Below are positions 41,221 to 55,409 of a DNA stretch of 64,000 bases, piece after piece. Each line of letters opens with the position of its first letter. Position 1 is the first letter of the stretch. The stretch is taken from the NCBI RefSeq assembly GCF_023078275.1, contig NC_062993.1, positions 9,857,252 to 9,921,251 on the forward strand. The letters are read 5' to 3'. The notes below the pieces were generated by a model. That model was not told the origin of the DNA. It saw nothing but the letters and a program-made list of their open reading frames with translations, and did not search any database. Source of the stretch: Leguminivora glycinivorella. Taxonomy: Eukaryota; Arthropoda; Insecta; Lepidoptera; Tortricidae. A program made the translations under genes and the position numbers.

Positions 41221-42157
41221 TGTAAATATTTTTCAATTTCTTAGTTATATTAACATTAACGAAATACAGACTCGCTATCTCGCTATCAACCAATTTGGCA
41301 ACTAATCGACTCAGAAATGTCAAAAATGTCAAAACTGACATTGACATTGACAGCAACGGAACATGACGTCGTCAAAAGACAATTTATTCCGGTAGCAGGG
41401 AAACACGCAAGCAATATTAATAATAAATGTTTCTGGACTTCCACTTCCCTAAAACCTTATAAATATGTCTTTAATATATAGTTGATGCTTCTCAATATAC
41501 AAAATTAATTACTTTTATATTATATTCATTACAACGGTGTTTTTGAAAAACAAATGTCATTTCATTACAAGTCGACATTGTAGCGGTCTTAAATAGTTTA
41601 AAAAGAAATTTTAGCACGCTCACTCACACATGCGTTCTACACTATAGAAACGACAAAATCTGACTCACACTAATAAAACGTTTCCATGTTGGTTTTCGCG
41701 GTACTGGAGCGTCGTTGAACTTATTTTCATTTAAAATCTGTGTATTTACCATTATTTTTCTGTTTTTTTGTGCATATATTGAAGAAGTGTGTTTTTTGTG
41801 TCTATAAATATTATCATTACTTATTCGGCAATGGCTTTTCATCGTTAACAGGCCTGTGAATATATCATGGCGTGTCTGGGCCTAGTGCACTAGGCTGATT
41901 CTCGTAACAAAATAGGACTTTGCACATATCATATCGGGACGTTCTATTTTCTGGTTATTTTTTCAGTATCAGTGTTACAGGTAGGTTCAATTGTGATATT
42001 TAGAATAATCCTACGATTTTGTGTTGTTTAGCAAAAAAGGAAATTAAGTTTTTCGATGTACTCAGTTTGATAATGTACCAGACAGACCGCCTATCACCCA
42101 TTTTGTCTCAGTGCTTATTACGTCCGCTGGTCGTTGAATTGGCACAATAACGCCTCG
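41221..42157. promoter_or_regulatory. Divergent promoter region and NSD 5' leader
   Basis: Lies between the EMC6 start (minus) and the first spliced NSD leader exon (plus), so regulatory elements for both genes must be here. No clear TATA box was identified, as is common for housekeeping genes. The leader exon of NSD ends at 42157 (CGCCTCG|GTAAGT). Its start is not defined. Confidence 0.55.
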
Positions 42158-42285
42158 GTAAGTGTTTAAGAGCTGGTCTTATTCATGATATGCTCGTATT
42201 TATGGCTTAAGCGATTTAATTTGTGCAAATATTGAATAACCTATTTTTCGGAAATGTGAACTTCATTTTATTTCTTTTGTTTCAG
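42158..42285 (+). other. 5' UTR intron of the NSD gene
   Basis: Donor GTAAGT at 42158 and a polypyrimidine-AG acceptor (TTCTTTTGTTTCAG) ending at 42285; 128 bp. Predicted from splice signals only. Confidence 0.55.
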
Positions 42286-42472
42286 TGTGCCAACCTAGCT
42301 ATAGTTTGACTATTGCTACTCGACTGCCGTGATTTGTCGTTATATCACTCAATTTCATATTCCCCTAATCCATGATCAGCAGATATTGTGAAATACGAAA
42401 ATTTTACATAATATATGTGAAAGTTTAAACAGCATTTTAAATGAGTGTGTTGAGCGCCTGAATTGATTTACA

Positions 42473-43408
42473 ATGGATGAATCTGAGGAGAATATTAGTA
42501 CTGACGATATCAATAATGATGACAGTCCTATGTCTGTCAAAATAAAACCCAAGAAAAGGTCACAGGTTGAGCGGGAACTTGAAACTAACTTGACAGCCCG
42601 AGTGACATCTCCTGCCACCGGTGAAGGTTCTAACACTAGCAGGTATGGCCGGGCCCGTAGACTGAAGACTACAGAAACAGATGCAGAGAAAATCATAAAG
42701 CCATTAAAAGTTGATGTTTCAAAGCAACCGCAGGCATATAAGATGCATGCATCCAATTCACCAATAAAAACAGAATCTCCTAAAAGAACTATATCAGTGG
42801 GTTCCAGCATTGAAGATCAGATAGAAAACATTTATAATGAGAACATATCTTTAAGCCGTTTTGGGTCTGAAGAGAAAGCAAAATCTCAATCCCCTGCCAA
42901 GAAGTTCAGCAAAGTTTACATCCGGAAAGATCTGATTCAAAACCGGACACAGATAATGTTGTTTTGATAAAGAATTTATTTTCGCCAAACAAATCAAGTT
43001 CTCATTTGAACAATATCCTGGAAAGGTCATCTGAGAAATACTCTTTAAACGGGCATGGAAAGGCTTTGAATGGTTTTCCGGATACTTCTTCAGTTGTTAA
43101 AACATTAGATTTTGATGGTAAAAAGAAAAACAAACCGGTTACTCCTGCACAGCCAAGTAAAAAAGAAGTCAAAATAACTAAAGAAGAAGTCAAAATAACT
43201 AAAAAAGAAGAGAAAATACCTAAAGATGGAAAAGAGAAGTCTAAAGAAGTTAAAGAAAAGGCGGTATCTAAGAATGAGTTGTTTGAGATGGAGGCGACTT
43301 GTGAGTACCAAGTCGGAGACTTGGCTTGGGCGAGGGTTGGCACATACCCATTTTGGCCTTGCATTGTCACTAGGGAGCCTTTTAGTGACACCTTTGTTAA
43401 GAAAAAAT
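42473..43408 (+). CDS. NSD: NSD coding exon 1 (N-terminus, start of PWWP), frame-broken
   Basis: Starts MDESEENISTDDINNDDSPM in an acidic context. The first frame runs to a stop at 42967. A second frame, open from before 42898, encodes KSSSHLNNILERSSEKYSL and then YQVGDLAWARVGTYPFWPC, the first half of a PWWP domain, to the donor at 43409. The two frames fit end to end if one base is missing near an A run at about 42926-42928. No plausible intron explains it: the only GT-AG pairs here would give introns under 40 bp. The frame is correct at the 3' end (phase 1 donor). Confidence 0.85.
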
Positions 43409-46400
43409 GTAAGTCACATTTTTATTACTATACTAAATGTTGTTTTATTGATCTTTTAACTTATCAAATACCTACATTTTGAACTGTTGTCACTGGTAAC
43501 TAACTCCAATAATTGATAATTATATAACATCATATTATAACTACCATTATTTGTTCTCAATTTCAAATTTATAAAAAGTGTTTTTTTATTTACAATATTT
43601 ATACTGGCAAATAAATTCATACTCACCTCTTTCGCCACCAATTTGACATTGGTAAGACTTTTAATACTAAATCACATTATCATGGAATGTACCTACATGT
43701 AATGAAATCTTTATGACCATTTTCTAATAAATAAAATAAATAAATATTGGGGACACCTTACACAAATCAACTTAGCCCCAAACTAAGCAAAGCTTGTACT
43801 ATGGATGCTGAGCGACAATATACTTACTTAAATAGATAAATACATACATAGAAAACATACATGACTCAGGAACAAATATCTTTGCTCATCACACAAATAA
43901 ATGCCCTTATCGAGATTCGAACCCAGGACCGTGGCTCAGCAGGCAGGGTCACTACCGTCTGAGCCAGACCAGTTGTCTGTGGTCGAATAATCCCTACAAC
44001 CGCTCTTTCAAATATATTGGATGTGCTTCTAGTTAAAATTCAAAATTATAGAATAGTTTCCAAAAAACATCCAAAATTTTACATAATGGCTTTGTCAAAA
44101 AATTAAAACTTAGGAGGCCATCATTTAATGCAATCATAGGAGTGGTAAAAATGTATACCAGCCTTTATACTTACGGCCCGGGCACAACATTGGTCTAAGT
44201 GCAACAGCGGTGAGCGGCGGCCATACATTGAAGCAAGACACAGCAATGGGACTTTACACTTGCATGTATGGCTGCTGTTCACCGCTTTCGCGCTTAGACC
44301 AATGTCATAGCCAGGCTGTTATGCTATATGGACTGAGCTGGAACGAGGCCAAGGCAGTGGCTCAAGATAGAAAGGTGTGGAAGGATTTTGTGGAGGCCCT
44401 GTGAACCTATGGGGTGCCTTAGGAAATTCAACAACAACATACTTATGCCGATATTTTTTTTTTTTTTAATACTACGTCGGGACAGCCTGCAACTCAAACA
44501 GTGTCACATGCGCGTTGCCACCCCATTAGAAACACAGACATGACAGAAATGTTTCAATTATTCTTTATCTAAAGGAAATAGCATTGTCACTACACTGTAT
44601 ACATAATTACTTGAAGGAGTTATGTAATGTTAAGGTTATTTAAATGTATGTAAATATTGATTGCACATAGAATGGGCATTTTATATAAAAAAGTTAATCA
44701 ACATAGATAATTGAGTTCAACCTTATGTGTATGAAAATAGATTCAATTTGCATCTCACCCTTAAATGCATAGTGATGTACATATATTTATTTATTTATCT
44801 TTACGCACAACAAAATAAGGTACAAATGGCGGACTTAATGCCTCAAGGCATATATGTAGATGCATCTTGTGTTTTTAACTCTATTGACAGCATGTAAAAA
44901 TTCAAATTTGAATAAATCTATCAAGCTCATGCATTTAGGTAAAATAGCATTATTGAGCTTATTGAGAGGTTAGGTTTTGCTACAAAGACTAGTTCAATAG
45001 CTAAATATTATAATTACACTAGCCTTTGCCCGCGGCTTCGCTCGCGTTAGAAAGAGACAAAAAGTAGCCTATGTCACTCTCCATCCCTTCAACTATCTCC
45101 ACTTAAAAAATCACGTCAATTTGTCGCTCCGTTTTGCCGTGAAAGACGGACAAACAAACATACACACACTTTCCCATTTATAATATTAGTATGGATGTAC
45201 TAATATTTAGACAAATTTCTGTTGCATAATAAAGTTGGTTTGGCCAACATATACCCAGTAATTTTATGAACAGAAAACCCATATGGAGCATATTCCCAAA
45301 CTCCTAGCTACAAATAATTTATAAGGAAAATGTGTATTCGAATGATATTTCATGTCCTAACTCAAAAAAAGGCACAAGTCTCATGCAACATGTATCTAAA
45401 AAGGCATAAGTGTTATGTGGAACTTCCACCATTTTACACCTGAGCTACCGGAGGATTGTACCAGTTATATACCCTTTTACACAAATGCCACAATGCCCTT
45501 CAAATCAAGGGTGAACAGGCATCTGGGCGCGCTCACTCCATCGTAGGCCACGTTTTTGCCTTTGACTAGTCTGTGGCCAAGAGTAAGCCCATTTATAATT
45601 AAAAAATAATAATTCATCTATCCCTGCTCATGTTGCTCATGTCCAGAAGCAGAGATCAAATAGAAATACACCAAAATCAGGCTACCATTTTTTAAGAAAA
45701 GACCATGATACTGTTTTCTATTTTTTTTTCTAAAGAAAGAATGAAAATATTTATTTATCCACACACCTCAACATAAACAGTAAGAACAAACAATAAAAAA
45801 ATAAACAGACTTATGTGTGTCAGCAAAAAGGATAAAACTCAGCATTGTGCTCCAGCATGGCTGCTGCAGCGCTGATTTTCAGCTTGCTCCTTGTAATATT
45901 TGTGTTTCTAATATATTGTAATAAATATTTCAGTGTTCGGCCGCGTAGAACGCTCGGTCATCCACGTGACGTTTTTCGGCGACAACGGCCGTCGTGGGTG
46001 GATTGTAGACAACATGCTACGGAAGTACCATGGCAAGACAGAGTTCGAGGCCTGCCGCAGCAAGTTCACACCAGAGGTACTTGTTTTTTTTACTACTTAG
46101 CTACACTGGCCGCACACGCGACTATTCTGTCTAGAAGACTCCCGCGACCGTGATGTTGGAATTAGGCAGCAGCGCTCACCGTCCAGTACTAACACGTCGC
46201 CATCAAATATATCTGAGCGGCCAAGGTACTCCCAAATATCTGAACACGTCTGTATTGTCAAGGCGTTAAGTGTCTGTTTCCATATTTTTGGATTTAGGCT
46301 GAACAAAAAATACTGGAAGAGCCTCACGAAGGAGGGACTCGTAATAATTAAAAAAAAATGTTTGCTAAAATGAATTAGAAATCGGCTTGCACCTACATAA

Positions 46401-49400
46401 TTGATGTCTTGAATCTTTGCTTACTTTTTTGAAACACACCCTTATGTTCCCATCCATTAAGTTTTATGATAAAGTTTATTTTTGATTACAATTAATTTTA
46501 TGATAAATGATAAGGTAATATGCTCTAAAAGCACTAATATTACTACATCAATTTTAAATTGTAATTTCAGTCAAAGAAGAAGGATCCACGCTTTTATGCC
46601 GCGCACTTTGTCTCAGAGAAGAAACTGCCATTATGGAATGTGTCAGTTGAAGAGGCGGAAACACTCATGAAAGAGCCCAAAAGACTCCGAATTGATGCCC
46701 TTTACGATATGCTCGAAAAGGCTAGAGCCGCCAAATCTACCCCCAGCAAACGCGATAAGGGAGGGAAGCTCACACGAACAGACAGCGACGTATCTTTAAG
46801 CGAAAGCTTATACGATACACTCTTCTCTGAAGATGACGGCAAACAAGATGATAGCCGCTCGAAAAGAGCAAGAAACAAGTCTTTGGACGTCTCCGAAGTT
46901 GTCACAGCTTGCCTAGACAATATGGCGGCTAAAAGTGGCATTATACAAATTCAGAGGCAGTCACACATGGACAGGTGGCTGCAAAAGGCTAAATCTAAGA
47001 CGCCAGAAAAAATCCAACCTAAGTTACATGTCAAATTAGAAAGGGAAAAGAGAAAGGATAGATCCAAAAAGAAGAAAGAAGGTAGAAGAACGCATAAAGC
47101 GAGGAAGAATGAATCTCTCGGTTCTGATACAAATTTGCTTCCATATCAAAATGAACATGATTATAGTAGTGTTAATTTTGAAAACCATAATATCAATGAC
47201 AGTTCGAATAAAAATACAGACTCTGCCAGTGGACTTGACAGTACATTAGATACTAGTACAACAGTTAGCGATATTGGTGTTACTGTAAAAATAGAAAGTC
47301 TTTCTAGCAGTATGGAAGACTTTAGTCAAGATGATATCATAACATCAATAGTGAACGACGACATTGTTATGACAGATTCAGTAAGTATTAGTAAAGATGA
47401 TGAAAGTATAAATAGTGAAACGAATGCTAAAGACCATAGTAATAATAAAATAGAAAATAACTATGAACATAATCTGGGCACCAGTAACAAAGATAACAGT
47501 AAATGTGTAGAAATTAGAGAAGAACTTCCATTGACTAACTCAGATTTAACAAATGCCTTGCAACCTAGACGAAGTAAAAGAAAGAGACAAACCTTTGAAG
47601 GCTTAAACAATAGCATTACTGAAAACAAAGCTAAAGAACCTAAGTTAGATTTACAAAACCAAAAACCCTGTGAGGAAACTACTCCCATTGATGTATCTAG
47701 TATTAAAAATGAAGAAATCGAATTATTAAGTGCAAATGATTTCGAAAAAATGGAAATAGTGAATGATGAACCTACTGTCGAGAATATTGAGAAGGAAACA
47801 CTTCAGGACGGCTCGGTTGAACTAACAGCCTCATTTCCTGATCGGACAGAAGACCCCAGTGAACATTTAAAGAACTATGTACATAATAAAGATCAATGTG
47901 AACAAGAAAGACTGCAGAACAGTGATTTAACTCCTGAAGTTCATAAAACACACACAGGGCCAGAAAATTGTGTTGATGAAACTGTTCCAACCACCAATGT
48001 TAAGGATATTTCTACTGTCAGGCGTTCTAGACGTTCAAAAGAAAAACAAAGAACTACGCAGACAAAAAGTCATGTGAAAGGAAACGAAACCGTTGGATCA
48101 GCTAACCTTACTGTAGGTCATGATGCTACACCTATACCTGTTGCTGACAATGCACTACTTAGTACAGAAACCATCGAAATAGAAAGTAATTTATCTGAAA
48201 ATAATACTGCTGATTCAACTGAGCTTATACCATGTGATAATGATATGACTAAATCTGTGCTAGACAGTGTATCTGTGGATAACAAAGATCAATGCGAAAG
48301 TTCATATCAAGAACAAGAAGCACTGAAGCACAGTGAATTAACTTCTGAAGTTCATAAAACAACACACACAGAACCGAAAAAATGTGTTAAGGAAACTATA
48401 CAGACCACCAATGACAAGGATATTTGCTCTGTCAGGCGTTCCAGACGTTCAAAAGAAAAACAAAAAGCCAAGCAGACAAGTCATGTAAAAGAAAACCAAA
48501 CAGTGGAATCAACTGATCTTACTGTAAGTCATAATAGTACACCAATACCTGTGGTTAACGATGCACTACCAAGTTCAGAAAACACGAAAATAAAGAGTAA
48601 TTTACTAATTGAATTAGTACCACAAATTGAAATATCTGAAAACAATAGTGCTGATTCAACGGAGCATATGCCACGTGATAGTAATATAACTAAATCTGTG
48701 ATAGACAATGTACATTTAAATAACTCTGAACATAAGAAAGATGAAGGCGAAAGTGCCTATCAAGAACAAGAAGCACTGAAGAACAGTGAATTAACTTCTG
48801 AAGTTCATAAAACAACACACACAGAACCGGGAAAATGTGTTAAGGAAACTATACCAACCATCAATGATAAGGGCATTTCCACTGTCAGGCGTTCTAGACG
48901 TTCAAAAGAAAAACATAAAGCCATGCAGACAGAAAGTCGTGTAAAGGAAAAAGAAACAGTTGAATCAACTAACATTACTGTAGGACATGATAGCACACAT
49001 GATAGCACAGCTGTTGTTGACAATGCACTACTTAGTCCTGAAAACACGGAAGTAGAAAGTAATTTACCAATGGAATTAGTATGTAACATTGAAATACCTG
49101 AAAACAATAGTACTGATTCAAATGAGCATATGCCATGTGATAGTAATATAACTAAATCTGTGATAGACGGTGAACATTCAATTAAAGCTGACCATAACAA
49201 AGATCAATGCGAGAATTCCTATCCTGAACAAGAAGCACTGCAAAACAGTGAATTAACTTCTGAAGTTAATAAAACAAGGCACATAGAACCGAAAAAGTGT
49301 GTTGAGGAAACTGTGCCAATCGTCACTTATAAAGATATTTCCACTCTCAGGCGTTCTAGACGTTCAAAAGAAAAAAATGAAACCAAGCAGACAAAGAGTC

Positions 49401-52400
49401 ATGTAATAGAAAACGAAACGGTTGAATCAACTGACCTTACTGTAGGTCTTGATAGTACACGTGTTACCGTTGTTGATAATGTACTACTTCGTGTAGAAAA
49501 CACGGAAATAGAAAGTAATTTACCAACCGAACTAGCATTTAAAATTGAAACATCTGAAAACAATAGTGCTGATTCAACTGAGCTTATATCATGTGATACA
49601 ACTAAATCTGTGATAGACTTAAAACCACCTGATTCAGAAAACGCATCAAGAGAAAATAATGAACCATGTTCCACAAATATAGAAACAGAAATTTCTCAAA
49701 ACAGCAAAGCTACATCAATGAAAATCTGTGGTAGTAAACCTGAAGATGGGGATAATAATAAATCTCTTAGTTCAGGGATCACGGTAACAGAGAGTGATTT
49801 GTCAACTGTTACACTAAATGACAAAGAAGCATCTCAAAATAGGAAACTTGAATCTACTGAGCCTATGCCGAGTAATAGTAAATCTGAACCTGTGGTTGTT
49901 ATTGAACCTCTAAAATTTGGAAATACGATTTGCGCAAGTAATACATCAACTGTAACAAATTTGGAAGAAACATGCAAAAACATCAAACCTATATCTACAG
50001 AGCTACCACTGTTTGATACTAAATCTCAACCTGTGGTTGTAATTGAACCACTTAAATGTGTAAACATATCAACAGAATGTAACACACCGATGATTACAAA
50101 GTTAGAAACAGAAACATCACATAATAACAGACTTCAGTCAATGGAACTAATGGCATTTCATAAAAGTTCGAAACCCGTCGTTGTTATTGAACCACTTGAC
50201 ATGCAAGGTCTTGAAACACAATTCATAATCAAAGGGTCGAAACCAATGGTTACAAATAGGTCGTTAGATGGTATAAATAAAAAAGGTAACTATGAAGACA
50301 AATCAAAAACCACAAATTTATCACCAGATTCGGCTCAAAATAGTGTAAGTAATGTTTTAAAAGATGTCAACAATGGAACAGAAGTGGGTAGCACAGTCGA
50401 TGTTATGTTACACAACGTGAATACCAAACCAAATACTAATGTGATATTCAAAACATCTGAAGATGTTTCTAAGAAGGCTTATCAAAAGACTGAAATAAGT
50501 TTCAATGACTGCGAGAGAATGGAAGTGGATACCGCACCGGAAACCAAAGAAATTGAAGCTCCCAAACAATCTTTTGTTGAAAAAGATGACGAAGTTCCTA
50601 AAAATAATATTCAGACCAATGTTGTCATTGGAGAAGAGACATACGTATTTGATAGGACATTATCACAAGATTATGATGAAATTGATGGGGACTGTTACGA
50701 TGAATATAGTCACTTACCGGTTATCATTAATGAAGAAACTGAAAAGGCCATCTTAATTCAAAGTAATTTAGTTGGTAATGAAGAAAAATCATGTCCTATG
50801 ACTTTTACAAATACTTCAAACAATAGTACTGAAAACATTTCATGTGTAAGTAATCATAGTGAGCCTGAAATTGTTAAAAACGATTCAGAGATTGAAGGTA
50901 ATGTACAAAGTGATTCCAAAACAGTAGACCACAGTGTTCCTACAGGTGATGTAAGTAGTACAGTGAATGAAGAAAGTAATTCTAACGAAATCTCTCAAGA
51001 CAATAATGACAAGTGTGTTTTTTTAGATCAAAGTTCAAACAAAGCAGATGCACAATCAGCTGACAGTGTAGAGAAAAAACCAAAGCCGAGGTTCAAATTA
51101 AATAGAAACAGAAATCGCTCAATAACATTGAACAAAGCTGATGCTGCATTGGAAAATTCAAAAATAATCATTGCAAAAGTAAATACAGAATCAGATCATC
51201 TAAAGCCAGCATCTGCTATTTCTAATCAGAATCAAATGTTTATTAGCAGTAAGGGAACAAAGAGTGACCCAGAATTTGTTAAATATATAGAGATTCGCCA
51301 AGATGCTCTATTGGATGAACAACCTGACTTAACTCAAGATGAAATTGTAACATATTTATATAAAAATTGGCTTTATGAAGAGGAGAAGAAATCAGATATG
51401 AAAAAGATGGATGACAATGAACAGGCTAGTTTAGTTCAAGGTTGTCAAGAATCAAAAGAGACGAAGAAAAATAAGAGAAAACATAAAGTTGAAAAAACAG
51501 CCAAATCGAAGAATAAAGACATAAGGGCTATGTTAGATAAACAGAAATCGTTACCTCGTCCTTCAAATCATCCAAGGGAACCTCTCAATGACAGCGATAA
51601 CAGCATAACTTCTGACAAAGGTACTAATCAAGCACTAGAGGCAAATCGTAACTATGGTTTACAAACTGTTGGAAGTAGTAAGGATTCACAGACAGAAGCG
51701 CAAACATATGTCAAAGAAACAGGTTTAACCACTATCGTACGTCCTGGGCAGTCAAAAGACGATCACGATACAGTAAACGAATTAAAACAAAATGTGAAAG
51801 ATACATGTGCAGTTAAAATAGATTCTACAAATACTGCCGTCAGTAAAGTGCCTACAAGTTCTAGACGTTTACGATTACGACTTTCAAAAGACAAACAGAT
51901 AGTAAAAACAGACCCCAAAAAATCTGTTATAGAAACATCTGAAACGAGTCTAAATATCATTGAAATCCCTTTTACTAATTGTCTTGATCAGCAACAAAAA
52001 GAAGACACTAAAAAGGCATTGGATGATACAGAGTTTAAGAAATATTTAGAAATCCATCAAGATGCTTTATTAGATGAACAGCCTGATTTAACGCAGGATG
52101 AACTCGTTACTTATTTGTACAAAAAATGGCTTTACGAAGGTACTAACAAATCTGAAGTGAAGCAAATTGGTGACAACCAAGAAATAGATTTAGTCAATGG
52201 CCAAGCTAGTCCTAACAACAGTAAAACTGCAAATACTGAAAACCATGAACAATCAGATATGAAAGATGAACCAGATATCGTAGAATCATTAATCACTGAC
52301 TCTGAAAAATGTGACTTGGAAATGCCACCATCGATTGACAGTGAAATTTTAGGCATAAAAGATGATTTTGAAGCTGAAGAGACAATCGCTACAAAACCAG

Positions 52401-55332
52401 TCATATCTACTTATTCTAACGACAGTGTAACGAAAAATAAACCCACAGTTTCAACAAAAGAAAAACAAGGCACAATGAAGGCAATGAATGAGCCAGAATT
52501 TATAAAATATCTAGAAATTCATCAAGATGCTTTATTAGATGAACAGCCCGATCTAACACAAGAGGAAATTGTTACTTATTTGTATCAAAATTGGCTCTAT
52601 GAAGAAGGTAATAAATCTGAAATGAAAAAAATAGATGATAACGAGCAGTCTACTTTAGTTAAAGGCTTAAATCAGTTGCCAGCGCCACAGGTAAAGAAAA
52701 TTAAGAAAAAATCCAAGGCTGAAAAAGCGTTGGCATCTAAAAACGTAGACATAAGAGAAATGTTGCATAAGGAAAGTTCAAAGTCATCTTCTGGGGATTC
52801 TAAAGTTTCAAATGAAAAAGGTACTAAAGAACTCAACAATCTTCCTGAGCAGGACGAAAATGGCATAAGTCATACTAAAGATGCCCAAATCGATATACTA
52901 AATATTATTATTGATTCCAAAACGGTTAGCAGGAAAGAAGCTATCAGCCTTACAGAAAATACATCGGAGCAAGTCGGAAATTGTGATAATATATTGACGA
53001 CTATTAAAGCAACCAAGTGCCATGAGGAAATCTCTTCTATTGAAACTTTAGCAATCAAACTCCCAGAAGAACCTGGAAAATTAATACCTGCTAAAGAAAA
53101 GTCTCAAGAAGAAATTCCTGGTCATCAAGAAAGCAGTAAATCAGATCAGAATATAATAAATACTGAAAACAACAAGTCCGATAATATTGAAGACATGGAG
53201 TTTGGTCTAGATGAACTTGAGAACAAAGGAGGTAAGAACTCGATAGAATCTGCACACACGAAAATAATCAACGGTTTTATTGAATATGAAGAAAATTGTA
53301 AATCTGCAACTAATGAAGTTGATCTGGAGACTGTGTCAATGAACTCCGAAGACAGCGGAGTCTCTGCTACAACACGTAGAGCACGAAAAGATAAAGCCGC
53401 GAAGAAATCTATGGACGATCCTGAATTCTTAAAATATCTGGAAGCTCGTCAAGACGCTCTGATAGAGGAACAACCTGATTTGACTCAAGATGAAATTGTA
53501 ACCTACTTGTATCAGACTTGGTTTTACGAGGAGAGTACCAAGTCGGACGAGAAGAAAAGCGATGAAACTGAACAGTCCAAATTGGTGAAAGGTTTAAATC
53601 AAGAACCAATACCACAAACAAAGAAAATTAAGAAGAGATCTAAAGAAAAAGAAACAGTTGAAAAGGCGAAAAGCGTGGAAGCCAAGGAGATTCAAGTCGA
53701 AAAGTCTGAGAAGGTTTTGAAAAACGCCGATATACGCGACATGATACAAAAACCTAAACGAAAGGCAACACAATCGAAACCATATTATAACGAAGATGAT
53801 TCCGATTTGGAAGAAGAAGATTTAGAAACGTTTAAAATATTTGACAGAGGCGAACAAAATGAAGATGGGGAGGTTATTGATGAAGTAGAATTGTATTTCG
53901 AACAACTAGCCAAACCGAAACCTAACGTTTTTAAAGGTTACGTCAGAGAGCGGGTTTGCGAAATATGTTTTAAAGCTAGCAACTTAGTGAAATGTAAAAG
54001 CTGCCATGGAACATATCACGTGGAATGTGTAAAGAAGGAAGTCGAAGCTACCGAAGTAATGGGACCTACGAGAGGCCGAAAGAAAAAGCGAGGTCGTAAA
54101 CCAAAAGGCTACGATCCTTCATTAGACAGCCAAAGCGACGACCGTTCTCAAGGTGCTAATAACTCTGAAGAAATGAACATTTCTCTTGAAGACGAAGCAG
54201 AATCTCATATAGTAATTGACCAGGACAACTTCGAATCACTATGGGAGAATAAAATGAAGGAACTACAAACTGAAACTCAAGATGAGTACGTTAGCGATCA
54301 GGAAATAGACTGGGAGGTCGAGCCGGGGCATTGTGAAATAGTCGATCTAAAACATAAAGAAAAACCTATAGATTTTTCAGACTACAAATGTAATAACTGT
54401 GTCAAATATGAAACACCCGTCTGCTTTGTCTGTAGATCAAATAAGTCTCCTAAAGCTTTAATAGAAGTGCGTCAGAAATGCCAAGTGGCTCACTGCCACA
54501 GATACTACCATTTAGAATGTTTGGATCACTGGCCGCAGACACAGTTTAACTCTTGGGAGCCGTCGAAAACTAAAAAAAATCAGATAGAGTACATAGAAGC
54601 GTTGTCGTGCCCCAGACACGTATGCCATACTTGCGTGTCGGACGACCCTAGGGGTTGTAAGACGAGGTTCTGTGGTGACAAGCTGGCAAGATGCGTGAAG
54701 TGTCCAGCAACTTATCATTCGTATACGAAGTGCTTGCCGGCGGGTACGCAGATACTGACTGGATCGCAGATCATATGTCCAAGGCATTATGAGCATAGGT
54801 GAGTTGGCTTTTTGTTTCATTTTAGTAAAAAAATCAAGGTACTACATTCCGGTATTTGATTGCTGCCTTGAATTGTATGTAACCTGTAAGTGTAAGTAAC
54901 CTCAACTGTCCGCAATGTTTGTTTGTTTAAGCGAATGCTAGTTGTGGTACTGTGTAAATGAGCCCTTAATCTCTATTCCTGATGATGTTGTGCCTTGAGT
55001 GGAGGACCCCAATTATAAAATCCTTACTGGACAAGGGATATCTTTGCAGTGGTCTCTTCAACATACTGGTTATATAATATCTACATTATTTTTTCTAGTC
55101 GAGGTTTAACATCGCTTTGTATTAGATGAGAAAATAGCTTAATATTACGCTATCTAACTAACCTAACCACAAAATTACAATTTTGAAAAAACCCCCGACT
55201 GTGACATAGCAGACCGATTTTCATGAAACATGGCTAAGAACACTCCCGACTAACTCAGCTTTCAGACAAAAAAAACTAAATCTAAATCGGTTCATCCGTT
55301 CGGGAGCTACGATGCCACAGACAGACACACAC

Positions 55333-55363
<31 letters not shown>

Positions 55364-55364
55364 T

Positions 55365-55409
<45 letters not shown>

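Noticed and set aside
45845..46153. Separate small membrane protein (102-codon frame with a hydrophobic start)
   Set aside because: The frame straddles the acceptor of an NSD exon and reads that exon in the wrong frame.
42473..54798. NSD as a processed pseudogene
   Set aside because: It has introns with canonical splice sites, and an 8.2-kb exon without a stop is not compatible with a decaying copy.
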